From contig NZ_JAMTCP010000002.1 of assembly GCF_024171885.1 (NCBI RefSeq), positions 124,001 to 188,000 on the forward strand: a stretch of 64,000 nucleotides of DNA, in the 5' to 3' direction. This DNA comes from Streptoalloteichus tenebrarius. GTDB lineage: Bacteria > Actinomycetota > Actinomycetes > Mycobacteriales > Pseudonocardiaceae. A program made the translations under genes and the position numbers. Shown piece by piece: positions 35,621 to 43,902 of the stretch (its first letter is position 1; each line of letters starts with the position of its first letter). A model generated the notes under the pieces. The model was given only the letters and a program-made list of their open reading frames with translations, had not been told where the DNA came from and did no database searches.

Positions 35621-38335
35621 GTGGACGGTGTGACCGAGAACGTGACGGACGCCGCGGCGCCGGCGGCGACGCGGCCCGACCCCTACGACTACCCGGGGCA
35701 CTGGGTGGCCGACGTCGTGCTGTCCGACGGGGGCACCGCCCACCTGCGGCCGATCACCCCGGACGACGCCGAGCGCCTGGTGGCCTTCCACGGCCGGCTC
35801 AGCGAGCGCACCCGCTATCTGCGGTACTTCGGCCCCTACCCGCGCATGCCCCAGCGCGACGTGCGCCGATTCACCACCGTCGACCACCACGACCGGGTCG
35901 CGCTCGTGGCCCTGCTCGGCGACGAGATCGTGGCGGTCGGCCGGTTCGACCGGCTGGGCGGCGGCGACTCGGCCGAGGTCGCGTTCGTCGTGGAGGACGG
36001 CCACCAGGGGCGCGGGCTGGGGTCGATCCTGCTGGAGCACCTGGCGGCGGCGGCGCGCGAACGCGGGCTGGCCCGGTTCGTCGCCGAGGTGCTGGCGGAG
36101 AACACGCAGATGATCCGGGTGTTCCGGGACGCCGGCTACCAGGTGAGCAGGGCGATGGAGGAGGGCGTGGTGCACCTGGAGTTCGCCATCGACCCGACCG
36201 AGGAGTCGCTGGCGGTGGCCAGGGCCAGGGAGCAGGCCGCCGAGGCGCGCAGCGTGCACAACCTGCTGCACCCGCGCTCGGTCGCGGTGATCGGCGCCTC
36301 CACCGACCAGTCCAAGATCGGCCACGCTGTGCTGCGCAACCTGTTGGGCGCGAACTTCGCCGGTCCGGTCTACCCGGTCAACGCCGAGCACCGGTCGGTG
36401 CGCGGCGTGCGCGCCTACCCCTCGGTGCTGGACATCCCGGACGCGGTGGACCTCGCCGTGGTCGCGGTGCCGGCGGCCGGCGTCGACGAGGTCATGGACG
36501 CCTGCCTGGCCAAGGAGGTCAAGGCGCTGGTGGTGGTCACCTCCGGGTTCGGCGAGACCGGCCCCGGCGGGTTGTCCGCGGAACGCCGGCTGGTCGCCGA
36601 GGCCAGGGCGCACGGCATGCGGGTGGTCGGGCCGAACGCGTTGGGTGTGGCCAACACCGACCCCGAGGTGCGGCTGAACGCCACGCTGGCCCCCGTGCTG
36701 CCCGGTCGGGGGCGGGTCGGGTTCTTCGCCCAGTCCGGCGCGCTGGGCATCGCCATCCTGGCCGCCGCCGCGGAGCGCGGGCTGGGCCTGTCCACGTTCG
36801 TCTCGGCCGGGAACCGCGCCGACGTCTCCGGCAACGACCTGTTGCAGTACTGGGAGACCGACCCGGCGACCGACGTGGTGCTGCTGTACCTGGAGTCCTT
36901 CGGCAACCCCCGCAAGTTCGCCCGTCTGGCGCGGCGGCTGGGGCGCACCAAGCCGATCGTCGCGGTGAAGTCGGGCCGGCACGCGATCAGTCCCGCGCTC
37001 GCCGCGACCGGCGTGCAGGTGGACGAGGCCAGCGTGCAGGCGCTGTTCGAGCAGGCCGGCGTGATCAGGGTGGAGTCGCTGGCGCAGCTCTTCGACACCG
37101 CGTTGCTGCTGGCGCACCAGCCGTTGCCGGCGGGGCCGCGGGTGGCGATCGTCGGCAACTCCACCGCGCTGGGCGTGCTGGCCGCCGACGCCGCCCTGGC
37201 GGCCGACCTGGAGCTGGCCTGCGACCCGGTGGACGTCGGCTCCTCGGCCGGGCCCGAGGAGTTCGCCGCCGCCGTGCGCCGCGTCGCCAGCCGCGACGAC
37301 GTGGACGCCCTGGTGGTGGTGTTCGTGCCGCCGCTGGCGGTGCCGGGGACGGCGTACGCGCGGGCGTTGCGGGAGGCGTCGGGCGGCGGCTCGACCGTGG
37401 CCAGCAAGCCGGTGGTCTCGACGTTCCTCGCGGTCGAGGGCGTGCCCGCCGAGCTGGCGGTGCCCGGCCCCGACGGCTCGCCGGGGCCGGGCTCGGTCCC
37501 GTCCTACCCCAGCCCGGAGCGGGCGGTCATGGCGTTGGCGCGGGTGACCCGTTACGCCCGCTGGCGGTCGGCTCCGCAGGGCCACTTCGTGCGCCCGGAC
37601 GGAGGCATCCGCCAGGCCGAGGCCCGGGCCCTGGTCGACGAGTGGATGACCGGTGTGGGGGGCGAGCGCCGGCTCGACGACGACGCGGCGGTGCGGCTGC
37701 TGGCGTGCTACGGCGTGAACGTCGTCCCGTTCCGTGTGGTGTCCAGTGTGGACGAGGCTGTGGCGGCGGCCGGGGCGCTCGGCTACCCGGTCGCGCTCAA
37801 GTCGACGAGCGCCCGCCTGCGGCACCGCAGCGACCTCGTGGGTGTCCGGCTGGACCTGAACTCCCCGGACGCGGTGCGCACGGCCTACCTCGCCCTCCGC
37901 GAGGTGTCCGGAGTGGACGAGGTCTACGTGCAGACCATGGCGCCCAAGGGCATCTCCTGCGTCATCGGGCTCCAGGACGACCCGTCGTTCGGCACGCTGG
38001 TCTCCTTCGGGCTCTCCGGCGTCGTCAGCGACCTGTTGGGCGACCGCGCCTACCGCGCGGTCCCACTGTCCGATGTGGACGTCGCCGCGCTGGTCCGCGC
38101 GCCCAAGGCCGCCCCGCTGCTGACCGGCTACCGGGGCGGCGAGCCGGCGGACCTGTCCGCGCTGGAGGACCTGGTGCTGCGGGTGGCGACGTTGGCCGAG
38201 GACCTGCCCGAGGTGCGTTCGCTCGCGCTGGAGCCGGTCCTGGCCTCGGCGGCCGGCGCCTACGTGACCAGCGCGCGCATCACCCTCGGCCACCCGCCGT
38301 CCCGGCCGGACACCGGTCCGCGCCGGCTGCGGTGA
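35621..38335 (+). CDS. GNAT acetyltransferase fused to ADP-forming acetate-CoA ligase-like domains (Pat-type)
   Basis: A 904-residue fusion. The N-terminal GNAT domain (about 20-185) has the acetyl-CoA loop EDGHQGRGLGSILLEHL. From about 205 follow the CoA-binding Rossmann domain (HPRSVAVIGAS), succinyl-CoA-ligase-like flavodoxin domains (FFAQSGALGIAIL) and a C-terminal ATP-grasp domain (about 670-890; YPVALKSTSARLRHRSDLVG). This is the layout of actinobacterial protein lysine acetyltransferases, in which the ligase part senses acyl-CoA. The ligase catalytic His is expected in the flavodoxin part; the segment here reads VKSGRHAISPAL. GTG at 35621 has GGAG 7 bases upstream. It follows acuC by 29 bp. 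Confidence 0.9.
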   Translation: MDGVTENVTDAAAPAATRPDPYDYPGHWVADVVLSDGGTAHLRPITPDDAERLVAFHGRLSERTRYLRYFGPYPRMPQRDVRRFTTVDHHDRVALVALLGDEIVAVGRFDRLGGGDSAEVAFVVEDGHQGRGLGSILLEHLAAAARERGLARFVAEVLAENTQMIRVFRDAGYQVSRAMEEGVVHLEFAIDPTEESLAVARAREQAAEARSVHNLLHPRSVAVIGASTDQSKIGHAVLRNLLGANFAGPVYPVNAEHRSVRGVRAYPSVLDIPDAVDLAVVAVPAAGVDEVMDACLAKEVKALVVVTSGFGETGPGGLSAERRLVAEARAHGMRVVGPNALGVANTDPEVRLNATLAPVLPGRGRVGFFAQSGALGIAILAAAAERGLGLSTFVSAGNRADVSGNDLLQYWETDPATDVVLLYLESFGNPRKFARLARRLGRTKPIVAVKSGRHAISPALAATGVQVDEASVQALFEQAGVIRVESLAQLFDTALLLAHQPLPAGPRVAIVGNSTALGVLAADAALAADLELACDPVDVGSSAGPEEFAAAVRRVASRDDVDALVVVFVPPLAVPGTAYARALREASGGGSTVASKPVVSTFLAVEGVPAELAVPGPDGSPGPGSVPSYPSPERAVMALARVTRYARWRSAPQGHFVRPDGGIRQAEARALVDEWMTGVGGERRLDDDAAVRLLACYGVNVVPFRVVSSVDEAVAAAGALGYPVALKSTSARLRHRSDLVGVRLDLNSPDAVRTAYLALREVSGVDEVYVQTMAPKGISCVIGLQDDPSFGTLVSFGLSGVVSDLLGDRAYRAVPLSDVDVAALVRAPKAAPLLTGYRGGEPADLSALEDLVLRVATLAEDLPEVRSLALEPVLASAAGAYVTSARITLGHPPSRPDTGPRRLR

Positions 38336-38719
38336 GGTCGTGGGGCGGGTTCGGGAGGCCCGACGGCGCCACGCGCGGGCGTCAGCGGTCCGCACGTCCC
38401 GTCCGGTGTCGCGCGACGCCGGGTGGCGGAGGCAGTTGCCTCCGGATCGGGTGAGCGGTGACGCTCATTCGTGGGTGAGGGCACGGCTGTCGCTGTCAAC
38501 TGGTTTTGTCTCGGCCATGGCGAGTTATCCACAGGCGTTCGAGTTGTCCACAGCTTGGCGTCATCGCCTGGTGGCGGGGTGTGGTGGGCGGATAGGCTGG
38601 AGCGGGGCTCGCCCCCCAGGGCGGGTGGGGGCTGTCCGCTGGGGTGGTGGAAGGCGGCTCTCGGCGGGACCCGTCGGTAAGGCGGGAGGAACCCCGTCGA
38701 GGGCGACGATTCCGGTGTC
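38336..38719. other. Intergenic region with inverted repeat and composite repeat copy C
   Basis: A 384-bp gap without a supported gene. It contains an 18-bp near-palindrome CGGAGGCAGTTGCCTCCG (38427-38444) that may serve as terminator or operator, and the third composite DnaA-box repeat (38525-38635). Confidence 0.55.
38525..38635 (-). repeat. Composite repeat copy C (inverted; 43-bp element plus two DnaA boxes)
   Basis: In reverse orientation to copies A and B about 10 kb away. The 43-bp element (38593-38635) matches theirs; a spacer of about 39 bp separates it from GAGTTATCCACAG and GAGTTGTCCACAG, with 9-mers TTATCCACA at 38525-38533 and TTGTCCACA at 38544-38552, again 19 bp apart. The one copy combines both 9-mer variants. 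Confidence 0.85.
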
Positions 38720-39281
38720 GTGGCGCGGGTCGTCGGCCTGCTGCTCGTCCTCGCCGTGCTCTACGTCGCCGTTGGGTCGGCTGTGCCCTCGGCGGCTCCG
38801 GCGGGTCGGCGGGGCTGCTCGGCGTCGTCACGACGATCGCGGCGGCGCTCGCGTCGATGGCGTTGGCGGAACGCCGCTGGCCGGTGTTCCCGGTGTTGCT
38901 GGTCGGAGTCGCCCTGCTCGTCGTCTGTTCCGAGGTCGCCCACTGGCGCCTGCGCGACCACGGCGTCCGCGTCACCGTGACGATTGTGGAGTCGAGCTGT
39001 GAGCCCGGCCGTGCCCGGTGCGCCCCGCACTACCGCGTGCGCCGGCCCGACGGGAGCGAGCTGGGCCGCCCTCTGTCCCCGCCGGCCGGAGCCCGCCACG
39101 CCCCAGGGGACTGGGTGGAGGTGCTGGAGGACCCGGACGGCGTGCTCGCGCCACAGCGGGTGTCCGACATCAGGGACGACGCGGGACGTCGGCCGCCCTG
39201 GTGGCGCTGGCGGTGGTCGCCGCCGTGCCCGAAGAGCCCCGTCGTCGGAGTCTGCTCGCCCTCGGCCCGCGGGGGCGGTGA
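38720..39281 (+). pseudogene. Frameshifted membrane protein (DUF3592-like)
   Basis: Three consecutive frames together give one plausible protein: MARVVGLLLVLAVLYVAVGS (first helix, GTG at 38720), then after a shift near 38785 LLGVVTTIAAALASMALAER, FPVLLVGVALLVVCSEVAHW, a soluble part (HYRVRRPDGSEL, APGDWVEVLEDPDGVLAP) and, after a second shift near 39190, ALVALAVVAAV and a basic tail. The soluble part resembles DUF3592 proteins, where a Tyr-x-Val strand and a VxVxYDP turn recur. Two shifts in 560 bp suggest decay, although base errors are possible. Confidence 0.55.
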
Positions 39282-39298
39282 TCAGGGAGTCACGTCCT

Positions 39299-40087
39299 GT
39301 GCCTACTGTGCGCGGTGTGGGAGAGCGACCTCCGCGGCATCGCGCGGGTGAACCGGTGCGCGCGGGGATTCCCGACCACGGCCGGATCCCCCGCTACTAC
39401 GCCGTCAAGACGAGGCTGTTGGACCTCGTGGCCGAACTGGGGGAGGGCGCGGCGCTGCCCTCGGAGCGTGAGCTGGCGGAGCGCTTCGGCGTGTCCCGGG
39501 TGACCCTGCGGCAGGCGGTGGGTGAGCTGGTCCTGGAGGGCCGCCTCCTGCGTCGCCAGGGCAGCGGCACCTTCGTCGCGCCGCCGAAGCTGGTGCAGCC
39601 GCTGGCCCTGGTCAGCTACACGGAGGGCATGCGCCGTCAGGGCGTGGTTCCCGGTCGCACGCCGGTGACCGTCGAGCGTCTGGCGGCCGACGACGGCCTG
39701 GCCGCCGAGCTGCGCGTGCAGCGGGGGGACCCCGTGGTGCACCTGGAACGGGTCCTGCTGGCCGACGGCGGGCGTGTCGGTCTGGAGTCCACGTACCTGC
39801 CGGACAAGCGCTTCCCCGGCCTGGCGGAGGATTTCGACCCCACCACGTCGCTCTACGCGTACCTGCGCGAGCGCAGGGGCGTGGTGTTCGCCGAGGCCGA
39901 GGAGCGGCTGGAGACGGTACTCGCCACGCCGAGGGAGGCGTTGCTGATCGGGACGAACCCTGCGCTGCCCATGTTGTTGCTGCACCGGGTGTCGTTCGAT
40001 CCCGACGGTGTGCCGATCGAGCGCGTGCGCTCCCTCTACCGGGGTGATCGGTTCAGTTTCGTCACCCGCCTGCGCGCCGACGCCTGA
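39299..40087 (+). CDS. GntR-family regulator with UTRA domain (DasR-like)
   Basis: A 262-residue HutC-subfamily GntR regulator: winged helix (LPSERELAERFGVSRVTLRQ, LVLEGRLLRRQGSGTFVAPP) and a UTRA ligand domain (LALVSYTEGMRRQGVVPGRT, GLESTYLPDKRFPGL, EEAEERLETVLATPREALLL-like). The overall pattern is that of DasR, the N-acetylglucosamine-responsive regulator. GTG at 39299 was chosen because AGGGAG stands 9 bases upstream. No dasABC or nag genes lie nearby. It precedes a phosphonate operon at 40.9 kb, so a phosphonate or amino-sugar ligand is possible; the target is unproven. Confidence 0.88.
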   Translation: MPTVRGVGERPPRHRAGEPVRAGIPDHGRIPRYYAVKTRLLDLVAELGEGAALPSERELAERFGVSRVTLRQAVGELVLEGRLLRRQGSGTFVAPPKLVQPLALVSYTEGMRRQGVVPGRTPVTVERLAADDGLAAELRVQRGDPVVHLERVLLADGGRVGLESTYLPDKRFPGLAEDFDPTTSLYAYLRERRGVVFAEAEERLETVLATPREALLIGTNPALPMLLLHRVSFDPDGVPIERVRSLYRGDRFSFVTRLRADA

Positions 40088-40105
40088 CCCGCCCTCCGCG
40101 CCGGG

Positions 40106-40146
40106 CCGGTCCCGGGGCGGGCTCGTGCCCACCGCCCCGGGACCGG
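40106..40146. terminator. Bidirectional terminator between GntR and cupin genes
   Basis: A perfect 15-bp stem CCGGTCCCGGGGCGG / CCGCCCCGGGACCGG with an 11-nt loop, between convergent genes ending at 40087 and 40160. Confidence 0.8.
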
Positions 40147-40159
40147 TGCTCGGCGGACC

Positions 40160-40714
40160 TCAGCGGGTCTTGAAGCTCTTGCGCGTCTCCCACTTGGCGG
40201 CGGCCGGTCCCTTGGCCATGTCCACGAAGTAGCTGTCGTGGTGGACGAAGAACGCCGCCCGCTCCTCGTCGGTCATCGACGCGAGGTGGGCGATCCCCTC
40301 GAAGTAGCCCTCCCTCGCCGCGCCGGGCGCGAACAGCATCAGGAAGTCCACGGGCTCGCCGGACTCGTTGCCGAAGGAGTGCAGGCCACCCGGCGGGACG
40401 TAGAGGAAGTCGCCCTGGTTGGCGTCGAACCAGCGCTCGCCGTCGAACACCCGCAGCGAGCCGTTCAGGATGTAGAACGACTCGGACATCGCCTTGTGGA
40501 AGTGCGGGCTGGTGCCCTGGGCCTCGGCGGTCATGTGGACGTGGTAGAGGCCGAAGTCGCCGTTGGTGGACGACTTGGTGGCCAGGTAGTCGGTGCGGCC
40601 GCCGGTGGGCGTCGTGAGGTCGGACGGGGTGTCCGAGGGGCGGAACACGGCGCTGATCTCGCCCTCGTCGCCGTGGTAGCGGGGCGCGGGGTAGTCGTTC
40701 TCCAGCCAGGACAT
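40160..40714 (-). CDS. Cupin domain-containing protein
   Basis: A 184-residue single-domain cupin. Motif 1 is SPHFHKAMSESFYILNGSLRV (His, His and Glu metal ligands) and motif 2 is GDFLYVPPGGLHSFGN (His ligand). A C-terminal extension has helical character. Similar small cupins are annotated as quercetinase-like dioxygenases or as non-enzymatic binding proteins. ATG at 40714. It is divergent from the phosphonate operon across a 212-bp region. Substrate unknown. Confidence 0.85.
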   Translation of the reverse strand: MSWLENDYPAPRYHGDEGEISAVFRPSDTPSDLTTPTGGRTDYLATKSSTNGDFGLYHVHMTAEAQGTSPHFHKAMSESFYILNGSLRVFDGERWFDANQGDFLYVPPGGLHSFGNESGEPVDFLMLFAPGAAREGYFEGIAHLASMTDEERAAFFVHHDSYFVDMAKGPAAAKWETRKSFKTR

Positions 40715-40926
40715 GTCGTCTCCCCAGGTGGTGGCTGTGGTCCTGTCGCGATGACGCGTCGTACGACGTTCACTATCTCAACATTGACCTAATGAGTACT
40801 AAGAGACCTTGGTCACGTAGATTGTCACGAATGGATAACTCATCTAGTCCAACTTTTCGCGCCGGTTCACCTGGCGTTCGGTCGGGGGACACGGGGCGGT
40901 CGCCGTGGCCGACGACCGTTCCCGGC

Positions 40927-42045
40927 GTGCGAGTAGCAGTAGTGGGCGGCGGTGTCCTCGGCACCATGCACGCCTGGCAGGCGGTGCTCCGCGGCCACGA
41001 GGTGATCCATCTGGAACGCGAGCCCGAGGCACGGGGCGCGTCCGTGCGCAACTTCGGTCTCGTCTGGGTCAGCGGGCGCGCGGACGGCGAGGAGCTGGAG
41101 ACGGCGCTGCGGGCCCGCGAGCTGTGGGCCGGGCTCGGCGAGCGCGTCCCCGGACTCGGCTTCCGGGCGAACGGTTCGCTGACCGTGCTCCGGACCGAGG
41201 CGGAGCTGGCGGTGGCCGAGGTGTTCGCCGCCGGGCCGGACGCGGCGGCCCGCGGCACGAGACTGGTCGACCCCGCCGAGGCGCGGACCGTCAATCCCGC
41301 CCTGCGCGGCGCGTTCCTCGGCGCGCTCTGGTGCGAACGGGACGCCGCGGTGGAGCCGCGCGTCGCGCAGCCGGCGCTGCGGGCGCATCTGGCCGCGACG
41401 GGCCGCTACACCTGGCTTCCGGGACGTGAGGTGCGCGAGGTCGACGCCAGGGGCGTCCGGGACGACCACGGCGACCACCACCACGCCGACGTCGTCCTCT
41501 TGTGCACCGGCGCGGCCCTGTCCGGTCTCGTCCGGGAGATCGCCGGCCCGGTGCCGGTGCGCCGCGTCCGCCTCCAGATGATGCAGACCGAGCCGCTCGA
41601 CGAGCCCCTGACCACCTCGGTCGCCGACGGCGACAGCCTCCGGTACTACCCGGCCTACCGGGGCGTCGAGCTGGACGCCCTCAACGCGAACCAGCCCCAG
41701 CCGGCCGTCGCGGCCGAGCACGCCATGCAGCTCCTCATGGTCCAGCGCGCCGACGGCGGCCTGACCGTCGGCGACACCCACGGCTACGACGAGCCGTTCC
41801 CGTTCGACGTGGTCGAGGAGCCCTACCAGCACCTCCGGCAGGTCGCCGAGGCGATCCTCGGCCGCCCGCTGCCCCCGGTGCGCCGCCGCTGGGCCGGGGT
41901 CTACGCGCAGTGCCGGGACACCGGCCAGGTCGTGCACCGGCAGCGCGTCGCGGACAACGCCTGGTTGGTCACTGGCCCGGGTGGGCGCGGCATGACCTGT
42001 TCCCCCGCCATCGCCGAACGCACCGTCGAGGAGATCGGACTGTGA
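40927..42045 (+). CDS. FAD-dependent oxidoreductase, phosphonate-associated (TIGR03364-like)
   Basis: A 372-residue DAO-type flavoprotein. FAD-binding VAVVGGGVLGTMHAW starts at residue 3, EREPEARGASVRNFGLVW follows, and a C-terminal VTGPGGRGMT closes the FAD site. It overlaps by 4 bases (GTGA) with a phosphonatase-like hydrolase and is followed by a phosphonate-type ABC transporter. This arrangement is the recurring one of the family, proposed to oxidise aminoethylphosphonate or an N-methyl derivative to phosphonoacetaldehyde. GTG at 40927 puts the Rossmann motif at the N-terminus; an in-frame ATG at 40831 would add 32 residues of no recognisable fold. Confidence 0.88.
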   Translation: MRVAVVGGGVLGTMHAWQAVLRGHEVIHLEREPEARGASVRNFGLVWVSGRADGEELETALRARELWAGLGERVPGLGFRANGSLTVLRTEAELAVAEVFAAGPDAAARGTRLVDPAEARTVNPALRGAFLGALWCERDAAVEPRVAQPALRAHLAATGRYTWLPGREVREVDARGVRDDHGDHHHADVVLLCTGAALSGLVREIAGPVPVRRVRLQMMQTEPLDEPLTTSVADGDSLRYYPAYRGVELDALNANQPQPAVAAEHAMQLLMVQRADGGLTVGDTHGYDEPFPFDVVEEPYQHLRQVAEAILGRPLPPVRRRWAGVYAQCRDTGQVVHRQRVADNAWLVTGPGGRGMTCSPAIAERTVEEIGL

Positions 42046-42722
42046 GCACCTCACTCATCGAGCTGGTCGTGCTGGACATGGCCGGCACCACCGTGCTGGA
42101 CGGCGGCCTGGTGGAACGCGCCGCCACCCGCGCGCTGACCGCCGCCGGCGCGGCCGACCTCGACGCGGGGCTGGAGCACGTCCGCCGCACCATGGGACAG
42201 TCCAAGATCGACGTGTTCCGCGCGGTGCTGCCGGACGAGGACTCCGCCCAGCGCGCCAACGCCGAGTTCGAGACCGCCTACGCCGAACTCGTGGCGGAGG
42301 GCCACTGCGCGGAGGTCCCCGGCGCGGCCGAGACGATCCGCGAGCTGCGGCGCCGGGGGAGGAAGGTCGCGTTCACGACGGGCTTCGCCCGCCCCACCCA
42401 GGACGCGATCCTCGCGGCGCTGGGCTGGGCGGACCTGGTGGACCTCGCGCTCACTCCCGCCGACGCCGGCCGGGGCCGCCCGTACCCGGACATGGTGCTG
42501 ACGGCCGTGCTGCGGCTGGGCGTCAGCGACGTGCGCGCCGTCGCCGTCGCCGGCGACACGCCCTCGGACATCCTCACCGCGCGTCGCGCCGGCGCGTCGG
42601 TCGTGGCCGGGGTGCTGACCGGCGCGGGCACCGCGCCCGAGCTGACCGAGGCCGGCGCCACCCACGTCCTGCCCTCGGTCCGCGAGCTGCTGGACCTGCC
42701 CGGCCTGTCCGAGCACCGCTGA
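42042..42722 (+). CDS. Phosphonatase-like hydrolase (HAD superfamily, TIGR03351-like)
   Basis: A 226-residue HAD hydrolase. Nucleophile Asp12 in VVLDMAGTTV; Lys55 in TMGQSK occupies the position of the Schiff-base lysine of phosphonoacetaldehyde hydrolase PhnX (MGxxK); VAVAGDTPSDI supplies the metal-binding acid. This supports cleavage of the C-P bond of phosphonoacetaldehyde to acetaldehyde and phosphate. GTG at 42042 overlaps the oxidoreductase stop. Shorter than PhnX (about 270), as is usual for this subgroup. Confidence 0.9.
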   Translation: MSTSLIELVVLDMAGTTVLDGGLVERAATRALTAAGAADLDAGLEHVRRTMGQSKIDVFRAVLPDEDSAQRANAEFETAYAELVAEGHCAEVPGAAETIRELRRRGRKVAFTTGFARPTQDAILAALGWADLVDLALTPADAGRGRPYPDMVLTAVLRLGVSDVRAVAVAGDTPSDILTARRAGASVVAGVLTGAGTAPELTEAGATHVLPSVRELLDLPGLSEHR

Positions 42723-42749
42723 CCGGACCGCTGACGAACCCCGCCGACG

Positions 42750-42772
42750 GGCCGGGCCGACCTGGCCCGGCC
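42750..42772. other. Hairpin between hydrolase and binding-protein genes
   Basis: A 9-bp stem GGCCGGGCC / GGCCCGGCC with loop GACCT in the 142-bp gap. It may attenuate or stabilise the downstream mRNA; binding-protein genes are often expressed above their operon neighbours. Confidence 0.4.
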
Positions 42773-42864
42773 GGCGGGTCAGCGACATCGGCCAGAACAC
42801 CAGCCAAGCCACCAGCACCGAGCAGAACCGACAGATCCGACTGTCCCGCGCGGAAAGGACCCCC

Positions 42865-43902
42865 ATGCGACGTTGGTCGCGCATCGCCGTCGCCGCCGCC
42901 CTCGCCGCCGTCGTCTCGCTGGTCGCCGCCTGCGGGGGCACCGGCGGCGGCGACGGCGGAGACGACCGGAAGGTCGTGCTCTACACCGCCGACGGCCTGG
43001 CCGACTGGTACGGCAAGCGGTTCGCCGAGTTCCGGGACCGCACGGGCATCAGCGTGCAGGTCGTGGAGGCCGGCTCCGGCGAGGTCGTCTCCCGACTGGA
43101 GAAGGAGCGGGGCAACCCGCAGGCCGACGTGGTCGTCACGTTGCCGCCGTTCGTCCAGCGCGCCGCCCAGCAGGACCTGCTGGCCGAGTACCGCGCCCCC
43201 GGGACCGAGCACGTCCCGGCGCGGGACCCGAGTGGCCGGTACGCCCCCCTGATCAACAACTATCTGGGTTTCATCTACAACCCCGAGCTGGCGAACCCGG
43301 CTCCCCGCACCTGGGACGACCTGCTCGACCCCCGCTTCCAGAAGAAGATCCAGTACTCCACCCCGGGCCAGGCGGGGGACGGGACGGCGGTGCTGCTCCA
43401 GCTCCAGCACGTGCTCGGCGAGCAGGGCGCGCTGGACTACCTGGCGAGGCTGGAGGCGAACAACGTCGGCCCGTCCTCGTCCACCGGCAAGCTCCAGCCG
43501 AAGGTCGCCAAGGGCGAGATCCTGGTGGCCAACGGGGACGTGCAGATGAACCTGGCCACGATCACCAGGGACCGGTCGAACTTCCGGATCTTCTTCCCGT
43601 CGGACGCGTCCGGCAGGCGCTCCACCTTCGCGCTGCCCTACGTCGCGGGGCTCGCGCGGAACGCGCCCCACGGGGACAACGCGCGGAAGCTGCTGGACTT
43701 CCTGTTCTCCGCGGAGGCCCAGAAGACCGTGCCCGAGGCGTACGGCCGGCCCGCCCGCACGGACGTCACGGCGGACGGCGAGATCGCCCGTCAGCTCGAC
43801 GACGTGCTGCGCGACGTGGAGATCTGGGAGCCGGACTGGGACCGGGTACTCGCCCGGCTCGACGCCGACCTCGCCGCGTACGCCAAGGCGGTGGGCCGGT
43901 GA
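42865..43902 (+). CDS. Phosphonate-type ABC transporter substrate-binding lipoprotein
   Basis: A 345-residue binding protein. Lipoprotein signal with lipobox VAAC (MRRWSRIAVAAALAAVVSLV then AACGG). The mature part begins KVVLYTADGLADWYGKRFAE, typical of the Fe(III)/2-aminoethylphosphonate binding-protein class. ATG at 42865 follows GGAAAGGA. Stop overlaps the ATPase start by 4 bases. Together with ATPase and two permeases it forms a complete importer, whose substrate is inferred from the two upstream phosphonate genes. Confidence 0.9.
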   Translation: MRRWSRIAVAAALAAVVSLVAACGGTGGGDGGDDRKVVLYTADGLADWYGKRFAEFRDRTGISVQVVEAGSGEVVSRLEKERGNPQADVVVTLPPFVQRAAQQDLLAEYRAPGTEHVPARDPSGRYAPLINNYLGFIYNPELANPAPRTWDDLLDPRFQKKIQYSTPGQAGDGTAVLLQLQHVLGEQGALDYLARLEANNVGPSSSTGKLQPKVAKGEILVANGDVQMNLATITRDRSNFRIFFPSDASGRRSTFALPYVAGLARNAPHGDNARKLLDFLFSAEAQKTVPEAYGRPARTDVTADGEIARQLDDVLRDVEIWEPDWDRVLARLDADLAAYAKAVGR

